The position numbers were made by a program, and so were the translations under genes. Under the pieces are notes generated by a model. The model saw only the letters and a list, made by a program, of their open reading frames with translations, ran no database searches and was not told the DNA's origin. From positions 1 through 7,266 of the forward strand of contig JBGTIH010000065.1 in NCBI GenBank assembly GCA_041745765.1: DNA of 7,266 nt, in the 5' to 3' direction. Position 1 is the stretch's first letter, and the number at the start of each line of letters is the position of its first letter. The DNA is from JAHCHG01 sp041745765 (GTDB taxonomy: Bacteria > Acidobacteriota > Blastocatellia > Pyrinomonadales > Pyrinomonadaceae). This document shows, piece by piece, positions 1 to 4,690 of this stretch.

Positions 1-126
1 ATTGGACAATTTTGTAAATCGCAAAGGTCAAACAAGTTTGTTCAAAAGGAAATACAAGTCTAAAGTAGGACATTTTTCCGTAGTTTTCCATAAAAAACGC
101 TACTTTGTGAAAAAAAGTATTTATAA

Positions 127-234
127 TGCGTTCGCCCTATAGTTTTCGGCGAGTCGCGTGATATAAGCAAATTCATCTGCATTTTGCTGATCGTTACGGG
201 CATTGTCGGTCTCAAACTGACTTCGACGCACTAA
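127..234 (+). pseudogene. C-terminal remnant of a small multidrug resistance (SMR/EmrE-like) transporter
   Basis: The frame reads CVRPIVFGESRDISK, then FICILLIVTGIVGLKL, then TSTH and a TAA stop at 232-234. SMR proteins are about 105-110 residue, four-helix proton antiporters that act as dimers in the inner membrane. Their C-terminus typically has a loop with FGE followed by a last hydrophobic helix ending in G(I/V)VGLKL, which is what is seen here. Only about 35 codons remain. An in-frame TAA lies just upstream at 124-126, and I see none of the first three helices or the essential N-terminal Glu in any frame of 1-126. I infer a truncated, non-functional gene end. The antisense frame over the same bases also looks protein-like but is a shadow. 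The assignment rests on a short motif, so confidence is moderate. Confidence 0.6.
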
Positions 235-336
235 AAATTTCGACGGCAAGCGTTTCTATAAAGGTTGGCAGAATTCAATCGTTATGCACTTTTCAAAATG
301 AATCTCGCACGATGAAAATTATGCCTCGTTGAGAAT

Positions 337-358
337 TAATGTGAATCAAGAATAGAAA
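337..358 (+). repeat. 22-nt dispersed repeat, copy 1
   Basis: The phrase TAATGTGAATCAAGAATAGA and its two following A residues recur at 7125-7146 with one difference (A352 versus G7140). In both places it sits shortly before a palindromic element: the inverted repeat at 364 here, the hairpin cluster at 7168 there. It is probably a module of a dispersed intergenic repeat family. Confidence 0.55.
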
Positions 359-363
359 AAAAA

Positions 364-465
364 CTTTGCGTTCTTTGCGGCTTGGCGTGAGATATTTCCG
401 AAAAAATTTACAAACATTTTGATTTATACAAAAAATAATCACGCCAAGCCGCAAAGAACGCAGAG
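364..465. repeat. Long inverted repeat with 27-nt arms
   Basis: The left arm 364-390 (CTTTGCGTTCTTTGCGG, then CTTGGCGTGA) is the reverse complement of the right arm 439-465, with one mismatch (T366 against G463) and a perfect 24-bp core. The arms are separated by 48 AT-rich bases. From memory, strings of the type GCAAAGAACGCA occur as dispersed repeats in acidobacterial and related genomes; I could not check this. No transposase gene is present, so it would be a non-autonomous palindromic element rather than an insertion sequence. Confidence 0.8.
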
Positions 466-528
466 TATAAGCGATTATTCGAAAAATAAATTCAACTATT
501 GATTCGCATAATTAGTATTGGAGCAAGA

Positions 529-560
529 AACTTCCGGTCTCAACGGAAGTTATTTTATTT
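529..560 (+). terminator. Terminator-like hairpin without an obvious upstream gene
   Basis: A perfect 8-bp stem, AACTTCCG (529-536) and CGGAAGTT (544-551), encloses a 7-nt loop and is followed by the T-rich tract ATTTTATTTT. The T tract lies only on the + side, so it would end rightward transcription. No gene lies within several hundred bases to the left except the SMR remnant, so it may end a leftover or non-coding transcript. Confidence 0.55.
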
Positions 561-639
561 TGGCAAACTTTTTTAATCTTTCGCATAGATAAAGCAAAAG
601 CATTGCGGTGTTCATTAAGTGTGTCTTTAGGGTGTTATT

Positions 640-676
640 TTCAATACTTGAATCTGTATCTGAAAAAGCGCATTAT
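640..676 (+). promoter_or_regulatory. Candidate promoter and operator of the toxin-antitoxin pair
   Basis: TTGAAT (648-653) as -35 and CATTAT (671-676) as -10 are separated by 17 bp; each matches four of six consensus bases. The palindrome TTCAA-TAC-TTGAA (640-652) overlaps the -35 box. ParD-type ribbon-helix-helix antitoxins usually repress their own promoter by binding such dyads, so this is a reasonable operator candidate, though not demonstrated. The predicted transcript would start about 25 nt before the antitoxin ATG. Confidence 0.4.
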
Positions 677-708
677 TGTAGCAAGATTTATGATATTGAG
701 GATATAAA

Positions 709-984
709 ATGATTGTCACATTACCGACTGAAATCGAGAAAATTGTTATTGAAAAAATAAACAGCGGCGCATATCAATCGGCTGATGAAGTTATCAGCAG
801 CGGCATTCGTTTATTGGAAGCCCGGGAAAAAGGAGCGGAAGCCTTACGCAAAGAAATTATGCGCGGTTTTGATGATATTCAGGAAGGAAAATCTTCGACA
901 TTTTCGTCCGACGAAGAATTGGAAAATTTTTCCGATGAGATAATCCGTCAAGCCAAAAAACGCCGCGATGCTTCAAAAAAATAA
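709..984 (+). CDS. ParD-like ribbon-helix-helix antitoxin
   Basis: This 91-residue protein fits the antitoxin half of a ParD/ParE-type toxin-antitoxin pair. The N-terminus MIVTLP (1-6) is the DNA-contacting beta strand of a ribbon-helix-helix fold. Two helices follow (about 7-19 and 22-38), with the typical ParD stretch GAYQSADEVISSGIRLLE (20-37). The charged C-terminal half (40-91), including GFDDIQEG (53-60), is the part that normally wraps around and neutralises the toxin. A GAGGA ribosome-binding site at 698-702, 6 nt before ATG, supports the start. The gene overlaps the toxin gene downstream by 17 bp, so translation of the two is probably coupled. In this family the antitoxin and the complex usually repress the shared promoter. 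It is more AT-rich than the next metabolic gene, which suits a mobile accessory module. Sure of the family; the exact subfamily name is less certain. Confidence 0.85.
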   Translation: MIVTLPTEIEKIVIEKINSGAYQSADEVISSGIRLLEAREKGAEALRKEIMRGFDDIQEGKSSTFSSDEELENFSDEIIRQAKKRRDASKK

Positions 985-1306
985 CGAACGAGTCGTCATA
1001 ATTTCGGATGCCGCTGCCGAAGATTTAAGGAACATTTGGGAATATGTCGCGCAACATAATGAAACTGCCGCAAGCAAATTAATCAAAGAAGTTAAAAATA
1101 AATTTATTCTTTTACGCGATAATCCGTTAGTCGGGCGCCAACAAAATAAGTATCTGGTAGGTTTGAGAAGTTTCGTGATGAACGATTATTTTATCTTTTA
1201 TCTGCCGTTAGAAAATGGAGTAGATATTTTGCGTGTTTTGCACAGTTCACGCGATATTGAAAGTATTTTTGAAAATTTTTTCGATTCGCTTTCGGATAAT
1301 AATTGA
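968..1306 (+). CDS. ParE/RelE-superfamily toxin
   Basis: This 112-residue toxin is the partner of the overlapping upstream antitoxin. ParE toxins poison DNA gyrase, while RelE relatives cleave mRNA on the ribosome; the residue pattern here is closer to ParE. Visible marks are AAEDLRNIWEYVAQ (16-29) in the first helix pair, NPLVG (52-56) before the sheet, GLRSF (65-69), the strand YFIFYLP (74-80) and the closing strand ILRVLHSSRDI (87-97). Length is slightly above the usual 95-105 residues because of a short tail after 100. The ATG lies inside the last codons of the antitoxin with no strong ribosome-binding site of its own, which suggests translational coupling. The reading frame is intact, so the toxin may be active. 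The following PLP-enzyme gene starts 27 bp downstream with no terminator between, so read-through is possible. Confidence 0.85.
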   Translation: MLQKNNERVVIISDAAAEDLRNIWEYVAQHNETAASKLIKEVKNKFILLRDNPLVGRQQNKYLVGLRSFVMNDYFIFYLPLENGVDILRVLHSSRDIESIFENFFDSLSDNN

Positions 1307-1333
1307 GAAAACTTAAAATCAATACTCAAATTT

Positions 1334-2518
1334 ATGAGCGAATATTCGATAGATACAAAACTTGTACACGCGGGCGAGCGGCGCACGCAGCCGATTGGAA
1401 AAGCGGTTTCAACGCCGATTTATTCTTCCGTAACATACACATATGATTCGATGGCGGAGATGGACGCGGTTTTTGCGGGCGAAGGCGGCGATTATATTTA
1501 TTCGCGCTACGGAAATCCGACCGTAAATGCTCTGCAAGAAGCGGTTGCGGAGATCGAGAACGGGAAATTCGCGGTTGCTTTTGCGTCCGGCATGGCGGCG
1601 ATTCACGCCGCGCTTTTTGCCTGCGAACTCGCGCCGAATTCGCTTGTTTTGGCTTCGCAGGATTTATACGGCGCGTCGTTTGATCTTCTCAATAAAATTT
1701 TCGGCGCGTTCGGCGTGAAAATGAAAACGGCGGATTTTAATGATTTGGACGAATTGAAAAGGCAGGTCGAAGAATTAAAACCGCGCGTTTTGCTGGCAGA
1801 AACTATCTCGAATCCGCTTTTGAAAATTTGCGATATTGAAAAGGTTGCCGAGATCGCTCATAAATCAGGCGCGAAACTCGTTGTTGACAACACTTTTGCA
1901 TCGCCGTTTTTGTGTCAGCCACTCAATTCGGGCGCGGATTTTTCGGTTCATTCGGCGACGAAATATTTGAGCGGACACGCCGACGCGACGGGCGGAATCG
2001 TTATTTCAAACGACGAAGCCGACATACCGACTTTGCACGGAATCAAAAAACTCGTCGGCGGAGTTTTAAGCGTCTGGGAAGCGCATCAGATTTTGCGCGG
2101 CATCAAAACGCTCGCTTTAAGACAGGAAAAACAATGCCGAAACGCGGCGGTTTTAGCCGAACATTTAGCGCAAAATGAGTTTATCGAAAAAGTTTATTAT
2201 CCGTTGATCGATGATAAAGAATTGACAAATAAAGTCTTACGCGAAGATTTCGGCGGCGCGCTTGTTTCGATCAAATTAAAAAACGACACGCGCGAAGCTG
2301 CTTGGAAATTTATGGATGCGCTCAAACTTTGCGTCCGCGCGACGAGTCTCGGCGATGTCTATACGCTCGTTTCGCATTCGGCAACGAGTTCGCACCGCGA
2401 ACTTTCGCCGGAACGCCGCGCCGGATTGGGAATTTCCGAAAGCCTTGTGCGAATCTCGGTCGGAATCGAAGACGTGAAAGATATTATCGCAGATATTGAA
2501 CAGGCTCTTAGTCAATAA
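1334..2518 (+). CDS. Trans-sulfuration family PLP-dependent enzyme (Cys/Met metabolism)
   Basis: This 394-residue cytosolic enzyme belongs to the Cys/Met metabolism PLP family (cystathionine gamma-synthase, cystathionine gamma-lyase, O-acyl-homoserine sulfhydrylase, methionine gamma-lyase). Its length is normal for the family. Visible residues are YSRYGNPT (56-63), whose Tyr56 and Arg58 bind the cofactor phosphate of the partner subunit; the SGM loop (85-87); Tyr112 in LYG, which stacks on the PLP ring; Asp185 in VVDNTF, which binds the ring nitrogen; and Lys210 in SATKYLSGH, which forms the Schiff base. Arg373 in VRISVGIED binds the substrate carboxylate. The Cys that follows LYG in classical methionine gamma-lyases is Ala114 here, which argues mildly against that activity. 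Sequence alone does not settle which reaction is catalysed, so no symbol is given. No clear ribosome-binding site precedes ATG. A rhodanese remnant downstream hints at a former sulfur-metabolism cluster. Confidence 0.9.
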   Translation: MSEYSIDTKLVHAGERRTQPIGKAVSTPIYSSVTYTYDSMAEMDAVFAGEGGDYIYSRYGNPTVNALQEAVAEIENGKFAVAFASGMAAIHAALFACELAPNSLVLASQDLYGASFDLLNKIFGAFGVKMKTADFNDLDELKRQVEELKPRVLLAETISNPLLKICDIEKVAEIAHKSGAKLVVDNTFASPFLCQPLNSGADFSVHSATKYLSGHADATGGIVISNDEADIPTLHGIKKLVGGVLSVWEAHQILRGIKTLALRQEKQCRNAAVLAEHLAQNEFIEKVYYPLIDDKELTNKVLREDFGGALVSIKLKNDTREAAWKFMDALKLCVRATSLGDVYTLVSHSATSSHRELSPERRAGLGISESLVRISVGIEDVKDIIADIEQALSQ

Positions 2519-2523
2519 AAAAC

Positions 2524-2544
2524 GGAAAATGGAAAATGGAAAAT
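2524..2544 (+). repeat. Three tandem copies of GGAAAAT
   Basis: Three exact 7-bp units (2524-2530, 2531-2537, 2538-2544) begin six bases after the stop codon of the PLP enzyme. The repeat ends 25 bp before the rhodanese remnant, so it may mark a deletion or insertion junction. Confidence 0.85.
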
Positions 2545-2569
2545 AGATTTTGTTGAATTTGTCGTTTTC

Positions 2570-2632
2570 CTATTAAAAGGCGGAATTACGGCTTGGTCGG
2601 ATAAAGTTGATGCAAGCGTGCCGGAATATTAA
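2570..2632 (+). pseudogene. C-terminal remnant of a rhodanese-domain protein
   Basis: The frame reads LLKGGITAWSDK, then VDASVPEY and a TAA stop. Rhodanese domains characteristically end with a strand-turn of the form L(K/R)GG(I)xAW, and rhodanese proteins of sulfur-carrier systems (including MoeB/ThiF-rhodanese fusions) often finish with a tail like D-x-S-V-P-x-Y. Only these 20 codons are recognisable. The catalytic CxxGxRS loop that should lie about 20-25 residues earlier is absent; the upstream bases in this frame run into the GGAAAAT repeat. I infer a truncated, inactive gene tail. A rhodanese next to a trans-sulfuration enzyme makes sense as sulfur metabolism, so this may have been its downstream neighbour. 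The call rests on a short but distinctive motif. Confidence 0.65.
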
Positions 2633-2647
2633 CTTGATTTTAGGTTT

Positions 2648-3031
2648 ATGGTTAATGAACAATTTTATTCCCGTGTAATAAAATTACGTTCGGAATTAGC
2701 GAATCTTCCTTTTCCGCATGAGGACTGCGCTAAGATTCAAAAACATCTAAATTCTAAATATTGGTTCAAACCTGACTTATCTTCCTTTAGGTTGAATATT
2801 TGGTATGTTTGTGCGATAGAAAAAGTATTACAAAAAGATAAAGCTTCTTTGGAACATAAAAAAAACTGGTTACATAAATCATTTCTTGAACAGTTTCCTG
2901 AATATAAATCTGTCCTTGAAAATATAAATTATGAAGAATCTCCGCTTTTAGTTAGAACTTTGGAATTATGTGAAGAACTCAGAAGATTAATTCTACGTTT
3001 GGTTGAAGATAAATTGAAATCTTTTGAATGA
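2648..3031 (+). CDS. Hypothetical protein, AT-rich orphan
   Basis: I do not recognise this 127-residue protein. It is charged and predicted mostly helical, with no membrane segment or signal peptide. It has aromatic-rich patches (SKYWF 36-40, NIWYVCAIEKV 50-60) and a Leu/Arg-rich C-terminal helix (about 99-124). Cysteines at 27, 55 and 108 are not spaced like a metal site. ATG is preceded by AGG at 2642-2644, only 3 nt away, which is a short spacing. Codons are clearly more A/T-ended than in the flanking PLP enzyme and deacetylase genes. The gene sits between a broken rhodanese tail and an intrinsic terminator, which fits a recently acquired single-gene cargo. It could also be a lineage-specific accessory gene. 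Coding status is likely from the consistent frame and flanking signals, but not certain. Confidence 0.6.
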   Translation: MVNEQFYSRVIKLRSELANLPFPHEDCAKIQKHLNSKYWFKPDLSSFRLNIWYVCAIEKVLQKDKASLEHKKNWLHKSFLEQFPEYKSVLENINYEESPLLVRTLELCEELRRLILRLVEDKLKSFE

Positions 3032-3071
3032 TTTGCTGATAAAAGTGAGCTGTTAGAATTATTTCAGTCTG

Positions 3072-3102
3072 TCGCGTCTGAAAAATTTCGGGCGCGATTT
3101 TT
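3072..3102 (+). terminator. Intrinsic terminator
   Basis: TCGCGTCTGAAA (3072-3083) pairs with TTTCGGGCGCGA (3086-3097), allowing two G-U pairs, and is followed directly by TTTTT (3098-3102). The GC-rich stem base and the T run on the + side make a good rho-independent terminator for the orphan gene ending at 3031. It also insulates the deacetylase gene that follows. Confidence 0.75.
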
Positions 3103-3119
3103 ATGTTTCAAATATGAAA

Positions 3120-3148
3120 TTCACAACTCACGCGCTAAATGGCATAAT
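3120..3148 (+). promoter_or_regulatory. Predicted sigma70-type promoter of the deacetylase gene
   Basis: TTCACA (3120-3125) and CATAAT (3143-3148) each match five of six consensus bases and are exactly 17 bp apart. The start would fall around 3154-3156, leaving a leader of about 10 nt and no room for a normal ribosome-binding site. Translation may therefore be nearly leaderless. Confidence 0.55.
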
Positions 3149-3168
3149 TTTATTTAACGAATTATGCC
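3141..3168 (+). promoter_or_regulatory. Perfect 9-bp dyad spanning the -10 box and start codon
   Basis: GGCATAATT (3141-3149) and AATTATGCC (3160-3168) are exact reverse complements with a 10-nt spacer. The left half contains the predicted -10 box and the right half contains the ATG of the deacetylase gene (3164-3166). This could be an operator for an unknown dimeric repressor. If transcription began further upstream it could be a hairpin hiding the start codon. Neither has been shown. Confidence 0.45.
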
Positions 3169-4102
3169 CGATTACAAACTTTTCTATTCGCCTTATTATT
3201 ACGCCGAAATCGGTGAAGGACACGTTTTTCCGATCAGGAAATTCGAACTCGTCCGCGATATTTTATTGACGGAAGGAACTCTTCATTCGGAAGAAATCAT
3301 CGAACCGCTTCCCGCCAAATTTGAAGACGTAACGCTCGTTCACACAAGGGATTACGTAACGCGTCTAAAAAACGGAACGCTCGATAAAAAGGAAGTCAGA
3401 CGTTTGGGTTTGCCGTGGTCTAAATCGCTTGTCAGAAGAACTTTTCTTGCGGTTTCGGGAACGATCAGCGCGGCTTTTTCGGCTTTGGACGCGGGAATTT
3501 CATCGAATCTCGCCGGCGGCACGCATCACGCTTTTCCCGACCGCGGCGAAGGTTTCTGCGTAATGAACGATGTCGCCGTTGCAATTCGAGTTTTGCAGCG
3601 CGAAAATATTGCGAAAAGATTTTTGATTATTGACTGCGACGTTCATCAAGGCAACGGCACGGCGTTTATTTTCGCGGGTGACGACGAAGTTTTCACATTT
3701 TCGATGCACGGCGCGAAAAACTATCCGCTTTTCAAGGAAAGATCCAATCTCGACATCGAACTCCGCGACGGAACTTCCGATCAGGAATATCTCGAAATTT
3801 TAAGCGAAGCTCTGCCGCGCATATTTCTGCACGACGCGGACATTGTCTTTTATTTAGGCGGTGCAGATCCTTTTCAGCACGATAAACTCGGCAGATTAAA
3901 TTTAACATTTGAAGGTTTAAAGAAACGCGATGAGATGGTTTTGCGCTACGCCCGCGAACATAATGTTCCGATCGTTACGACAATGAGCGGCGGTTATGCT
4001 AAAGACATAAAAGACACGGTCGAAATCCACTGCAACACGATCCGCGCCGTCAAAGAAGTATTTTTTGAAAGTCAGAACCGCCTGCGTGAGCGGGCGGCTT
4101 AG
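3164..4102 (+). CDS. Histone deacetylase-family (AcuC/acetylpolyamine amidohydrolase-like) zinc hydrolase
   Basis: This 312-residue protein has the arginase/deacetylase fold of histone deacetylases, AcuC and acetylpolyamine amidohydrolases, zinc enzymes that remove acetyl groups from lysine or polyamines. GGTHHAF (118-124) carries the catalytic His121-His122 pair. IIDCDVHQGNGTA (155-167) gives zinc ligands Asp159 and His161. GGADPFQHDKLGRL (232-245) gives the third ligand, Asp235. SGGYA (275-279) supplies the transition-state Tyr278. All key residues are intact, so activity is expected. No signal peptide is seen, so it is cytosolic. It is transcribed alone, with its own promoter and an insulating terminator upstream. 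The last residues (from about Ser303, SQNRLRERAA) are encoded by one arm of a long inverted repeat, so the native end was probably replaced. The substrate cannot be told from sequence. Confidence 0.9.
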   Translation: MPDYKLFYSPYYYAEIGEGHVFPIRKFELVRDILLTEGTLHSEEIIEPLPAKFEDVTLVHTRDYVTRLKNGTLDKKEVRRLGLPWSKSLVRRTFLAVSGTISAAFSALDAGISSNLAGGTHHAFPDRGEGFCVMNDVAVAIRVLQRENIAKRFLIIDCDVHQGNGTAFIFAGDDEVFTFSMHGAKNYPLFKERSNLDIELRDGTSDQEYLEILSEALPRIFLHDADIVFYLGGADPFQHDKLGRLNLTFEGLKKRDEMVLRYAREHNVPIVTTMSGGYAKDIKDTVEIHCNTIRAVKEVFFESQNRLRERAA

Positions 4103-4165
4103 CATTTAATAATCGCACTTGGGGTTTTACATTTTTCCGCCCGCTTACACAGGCGGTTCTGACTT
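4069..4165. repeat. Long inverted repeat with 29-nt arms, overlapping the deacetylase 3' end
   Basis: The left arm 4069-4097 (AAGTCAGAACCGCC, then TGCGTGAGCGGGCGG) is the reverse complement of the right arm 4137-4165 except at two positions, one of which is a G-U pair in RNA. The loop is 39 nt and contains the TAG stop of the deacetylase gene. In RNA it would fold into a very stable hairpin, and the stop codon would lie in the loop. The composition, with GC-rich palindrome arms in an AT-rich gap, suggests a dispersed non-autonomous palindromic element. It may also limit read-through into the next operon. Confidence 0.85.
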
Positions 4166-4192
4166 GACAATATTTGAAAGTGTAACTAGTCT
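4164..4192 (+). promoter_or_regulatory. Candidate promoter of the Rrf2-ABC exporter operon
   Basis: A perfect TTGACA -35 box (4164-4169) is followed after 17 bp by TAGTCT (4187-4192), a weak -10 with three of six consensus bases. A weak -10 and a strong -35 are common at promoters controlled by Rrf2 proteins. The first two bases of the -35 box are the end of the inverted repeat's right arm. Confidence 0.4.
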
Positions 4193-4231
4193 GATTACAG
4201 ACTTAAATGTAACCGAACTGATTACAGACTT
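4181..4231 (+). promoter_or_regulatory. Tandem 27-bp-period repeats, candidate Rrf2 operator
   Basis: Two copies (4181-4204 and 4208-4231) share TGTAAC, then four variable bases, then CTGATTACAGACTT. Each contains a TGTAA...TTACA dyad with a 9-bp spacer. The first copy also has AGTCTG-ATTA-CAGACT. They cover the predicted -10 region and the leader up to 4 nt before the regulator's ATG. Paired sites in such a position suit autoregulation by a dimeric winged-helix protein; the link to this regulator is inferred. Confidence 0.55.
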
Positions 4232-4235
4232 TTTT

Positions 4236-4685
4236 ATGGCATCGAATTCGAGATTGGCAATTGCGATTCACACGGCGGGAATGCTCGCGGTGATGCAGGA
4301 TTGCGGGCATCTTTCGTCGGAGAAGATCGCGGAAAGCGTCAGCACGAATTCGGTTGTGATTCGGCGGATTATCGGTTTGCTGGTGAAGCATAAATTGGTC
4401 GAAGTTCAGATGGGAACGGGCGGCGGTTCGCGCCTTTCGCGTCCGCCGGATGAGATAACGCTGGCGGAAATTTATCTCGCGCTCGAAGAAGGTGCGCTGT
4501 TTCAAGTGCCGATGCTTGAAAATGAACATTGCTGCAATCTGGGAATCACGGTTCGCCCCGTAATCTCAGAAGTTTTGCAGGAAGCGGAAAGTGAAATGAT
4601 GAAAAAACTTCAAAATATCACGCTCGCTGATGTGATGGAAAAAGTTAAAAATCGTTTGATTGAATCGGGATGTTTTAAGGAATAA
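4236..4685 (+). CDS. Rrf2-family transcriptional regulator
   Basis: This 149-residue protein has the Rrf2 winged-helix architecture. The start MASNSRLAIAIHTAGMLAV (1-19) is a typical first helix. The helix-turn-helix spans about 26-52 (LSSEKIAESV, then NSVVIRRIIGLL). The wing is GTGGGSRLSRPPDEITLAEIYLALE (60-84), and a dimerisation helix lies near 103-125. IscR and NsrR use three Cys to hold an Fe-S cluster; here only Cys99-Cys100 sit in that region, with Cys23 and Cys146 elsewhere, so an IscR-type cluster is unlikely, and thiol-based sensing is possible. I chose ATG 4236. The frame is open back to a TTG at 4119, but that extension is translated from an inverted repeat and the promoter, and the 149-residue form matches the YwnA-like group. 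No clear ribosome-binding site is seen. It is followed 5 bp later by the ABC exporter it probably controls. Confidence 0.88.
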   Translation: MASNSRLAIAIHTAGMLAVMQDCGHLSSEKIAESVSTNSVVIRRIIGLLVKHKLVEVQMGTGGGSRLSRPPDEITLAEIYLALEEGALFQVPMLENEHCCNLGITVRPVISEVLQEAESEMMKKLQNITLADVMEKVKNRLIESGCFKE

Positions 4686-4690
4686 AAATC

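Larger units (their letters stand above)
1..708. other. Gene-poor, repeat-rich region upstream of the toxin-antitoxin pair
   Basis: No intact protein gene is visible on either strand. The stretch is AT-rich and holds an SMR-transporter tail (127-234), a long inverted repeat (364-465), a 22-nt phrase repeated near the other end of the window (337-358), a terminator-like hairpin (529-560) and a candidate promoter with a palindrome (640-676), each listed separately. Positions 3-12 (TGGACAATTT) match 7081-7090, so the window probably opens in the tail of a TGGACA-type repeat. I could assign nothing to 13-126, 235-336 or 561-639. Confidence 0.7.

Noticed and set aside
124..255. A 44-codon open stretch on the - strand with protein-like wording (QFETDNARNDQQ)
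   Set aside because: It is antisense to the SMR remnant, which has a much better family match, and it has no start codon or ribosome-binding site.
235..300. Possible continuation of a coding frame after the SMR stop (FDGKRFYKGWQNS)
   Set aside because: It is short, in a different frame, has no start signal and matches no family I recognise.
1334..2518. Assigning methionine gamma-lyase or metB specifically
   Set aside because: The Cys after LYG typical of methionine gamma-lyase is Ala here, and family members with different reactions cannot be separated from sequence by eye.
4119..4235. N-terminal extension of the Rrf2 regulator from TTG 4119
   Set aside because: The 39 extra residues come from the inverted-repeat arm, the -35 box and the operator-like repeats. 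Family alignment supports ATG 4236.
4236..4685. The Rrf2 regulator as an IscR/NsrR-type iron-sulfur sensor
   Set aside because: The three spaced Cys of those proteins are missing; only an adjacent Cys99-Cys100 pair lies in that region.
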